Of a DNA stretch of 6,985 nucleotides, positions 5,336 to 6,985 are shown one piece after another. Within the stretch, counting starts at the first letter, position 1. Every line of letters starts with the position of its first letter. Both the position numbers and the translations under genes were made by a program. The stretch comes from Alphaproteobacteria bacterium (lineage in GTDB: Bacteria; Pseudomonadota; Alphaproteobacteria; UBA8366). The notes under the pieces are model-generated. The model did not search any database. It had not been told where the DNA came from and saw only the letters and a program-made list of their open reading frames with translations. The stretch is from assembly GCA_030743445.1 (NCBI GenBank), contig JASLSL010000187.1, positions 1 through 6,985 of the forward strand. The letters are read 5' to 3'.

Positions 5336-6985
5336 CTACCGGGCCTGGGCCGCTTCGCTCATCGCCGACAGTGTCGTCCGGGTCGATATGACCTCGAGAT
5401 CGAGCCGCAGTTCCAGCACCGCGATCCGGCCCGCCTTCAGCGCCCGCTCGAAGGCGGGCTGGAACTCCTCGGTCTTCTCCACGACCTCGCCGAAGGCGCC
5501 GAAGCTTTGCGCCCATTCGGCATAGTTCGGGTTGGTCAACTCGCAGGCCATGCCGCGGCCCGGATGGTCGCGCTCCTGGTGCATGCGGATCGTGCCGTAG
5601 GCGTTGTTGTTGACCACCAGGATCACCGGATCGATGCCGTAATGGATCGCGGTCGCGACCTCCTGGCCGGTCATCATCGCGCCGCCATCGCCGACGAAGC
5701 AGACCACCGGCCGGTCCGGGTGGACGAGGCGTGCCGAGATCGCCGCCGGAATGCCATAGCCCATCGCCCCGCTCGTGGGGCCCAACTGGGTGCGGAACTT
5801 GCGGAAGCGATAGAAGCGCTGCGGCCAGCCCGAGAAGTTGCCGGCGTCGTTGGTGATAATGGAGTCGTCGGGCAGCACCTCATTCAGCACATCCATCACC
5901 ACGTGCATGTCGAGCGAGCCCGGCAACTCCAGGCTCGGCTTCAGGTTCTCCAGGTAATCCTGACGGGCACCGGCGGCCCAATCGGCCCAGGCCGAAGCGT
6001 CGACCGGCGCCATCTCGCGCGCCGCCTTGGCGAAGCTTTCCATCCCGGCGCAAATCGGCAGGTCGGGTTGGAAGATGCGGCCGAGCTCGCTCGGGTCCAT
6101 ATATACATGGACCAATTGCTGCATAGTATTCGTCACGGTCACCAGCGAGTAGTTCCGCGTCGTCTGCTCGCCGAGTCGCGCGCCCACTACTAGTAGAAGG
6201 TCGGCCTCCCCGACCCGCTTGGCGAGGCCCGGGCTGACGCTGGTGCCGAGCTCGCCAGCGTAGTTATGGTGCAGATTGTCGAACAGGTCCTGGCAGCGGA
6301 ACGAGGCCGCGGTCGGCAAGTCGTTGGCCTCGGCGAAGGCGAGAATGTCGGCGCAGGCCGCAGCGCTCCACCCGGCCCCGCCGAGGATCATCAGCGGCCG
6401 CTCGGCTTTGGCGAGGCGCACGCGCAGGTCGGCCATCGAGCCTTCGTCGACCGCCGGTCGGATCGCCCTATAGGGGCCGGCGTCGGCGACGTCGACCAGG
6501 TCGCGCTGCATGTCCTCGGGGATCGAGATCGCGACCGGGCCCGGCCGGCCCGAGGTCGCCCGGTGGAACGCCTGGCTGACCAGTTCCGGAATTCTCGCGG
6601 CGTCGTTGATCTGGACGACCCATTTGCACAGCGCGCCGTAGAACTGGTGGTAGTCGACCTCCTGGAACGCCTCGCGGTACTCCTGGTCGCGCGCCACCTG
6701 GCCGATGAAGATCACCATCGGGGTCGAGTCCTGCATCGCCGTGTGAACCCCGATCGAGCCATTGCAGGCGCCGGGGCCGCGGGTCACCATCGCCACGCCG
6801 GGCCGCCCGGTCATCTTGCCGTAGGCTTCGGCCATGTTGGTGGCGCCGCCCTCCTGGCGGCAGGCGATGGTCTTGATCTCGTTCTGCGCGTCGTAGAGCG
6901 AGTCGAGCATCTCGAGGTAGCTCTCGCCCGGCACGCAAAACACCGTATCGACGCCGTGGACCCTCAGTTGGTCGACCAGGACTTG
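5336..6985 (-). CDS. Thiamine-diphosphate-dependent enzyme, acetolactate-synthase-like (5' end beyond window edge)
   Basis: A ThDP enzyme of the acetolactate synthase / pyruvate oxidase / benzoylformate decarboxylase group, expected to cleave or join carbon bonds next to a carbonyl. The window shows 549 codons, starting QVLVDQLRVHGVDT, and the frame stays open to the edge. Family size is about 550-600, so few residues are missing. Visible-residue positions: the N-terminal ThDP-activating glutamate is E45 in CRQEGGATNMAEAYG; RGPGACNGS is at 69-77; AFQEVD is at 106-111. A central domain follows at about 180-315. The C-terminal cofactor motif runs from GDGG (432-435) to NNN (459-461). The segment after it, AYGTIRMHQE, differs from the GMVxQW stretch of biosynthetic acetolactate synthase, and no regulatory small-subunit gene lies downstream. 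A GTG at 6943 is not the start, since the conserved N-terminus continues upstream. The substrate, probably a 2-oxo acid, is unknown. Confidence 0.9.
   Translation of the reverse strand, partial: QVLVDQLRVHGVDTVFCVPGESYLEMLDSLYDAQNEIKTIACRQEGGATNMAEAYGKMTGRPGVAMVTRGPGACNGSIGVHTAMQDSTPMVIFIGQVARDQEYREAFQEVDYHQFYGALCKWVVQINDAARIPELVSQAFHRATSGRPGPVAISIPEDMQRDLVDVADAGPYRAIRPAVDEGSMADLRVRLAKAERPLMILGGAGWSAAACADILAFAEANDLPTAASFRCQDLFDNLHHNYAGELGTSVSPGLAKRVGEADLLLVVGARLGEQTTRNYSLVTVTNTMQQLVHVYMDPSELGRIFQPDLPICAGMESFAKAAREMAPVDASAWADWAAGARQDYLENLKPSLELPGSLDMHVVMDVLNEVLPDDSIITNDAGNFSGWPQRFYRFRKFRTQLGPTSGAMGYGIPAAISARLVHPDRPVVCFVGDGGAMMTGQEVATAIHYGIDPVILVVNNNAYGTIRMHQERDHPGRGMACELTNPNYAEWAQSFGAFGEVVEKTEEFQPAFERALKAGRIAVLELRLDLEVISTRTTLSAMSEAAQAR

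Noticed and set aside
5303..6193. A 296-codon plus-strand open frame opposite the ThDP gene
   Set aside because: Antisense shadow of a clearly conserved enzyme frame; no motif and a biased Arg/His/Leu composition.
6941..6943. GTG at 6943 as the start of the ThDP gene
   Set aside because: The frame continues upstream to the window edge with the conserved N-terminal sequence QVLVDQLRVHGVDT, so the true start is outside the window.

Overview
The window is a compact, one-directional gene cluster from a GC-rich bacterium. All six genes lie on the minus strand, so transcription runs from the right edge to the left edge. High-GC codon use, clear Shine-Dalgarno sites and the gene content (a three-gene TRAP transporter, an MFS carrier, a crotonase and an acetolactate-synthase-like ThDP enzyme) suggest a proteobacterium. 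An alphaproteobacterium such as a Rhodospirillales or Hyphomicrobiales member is most likely, but that placement is inference and no marker gene is present. I saw no rRNA, tRNA, CRISPR array or insertion sequence.

Layout in transcription order: a thiamine-diphosphate enzyme whose first few codons lie beyond the right edge (5336-6985); a crotonase / enoyl-CoA hydratase-like protein (4557-5300); a 12-helix MFS transporter (3301-4527); a 184-nt gap that probably holds a promoter and a palindromic operator candidate; then a tripartite TRAP transporter made of the periplasmic binding protein DctP (2040-3116), the small membrane subunit DctQ (1285-1947) and the large membrane subunit DctM (1-1285, with its last few codons beyond the left edge). 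A stem-loop followed by seven U residues lies between dctP and dctQ. It probably lets the binding protein be made in excess over the membrane subunits. dctQ and dctM overlap by one base (TAATG).

Reading the cluster as a unit: the TRAP system probably imports an organic acid, since its binding protein keeps the arginine that pairs with a carboxylate. The MFS carrier may import a related compound or export a product. The ThDP enzyme and the crotonase are the candidate cytoplasmic catabolic steps. The substrate cannot be read from the sequence. Two departures from the textbook families matter. The crotonase has valine where hydratases have the first catalytic glutamate but keeps the second. The ThDP enzyme has the general fold motifs of acetolactate synthase but not the segment after the cofactor motif that is typical of the biosynthetic enzyme. 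Both should therefore not be taken as standard fatty-acid oxidation or branched-chain amino-acid enzymes. I found no clear sign of a wholly new kind of system; the novelty, if any, lies in the substrate and chemistry of this pathway.
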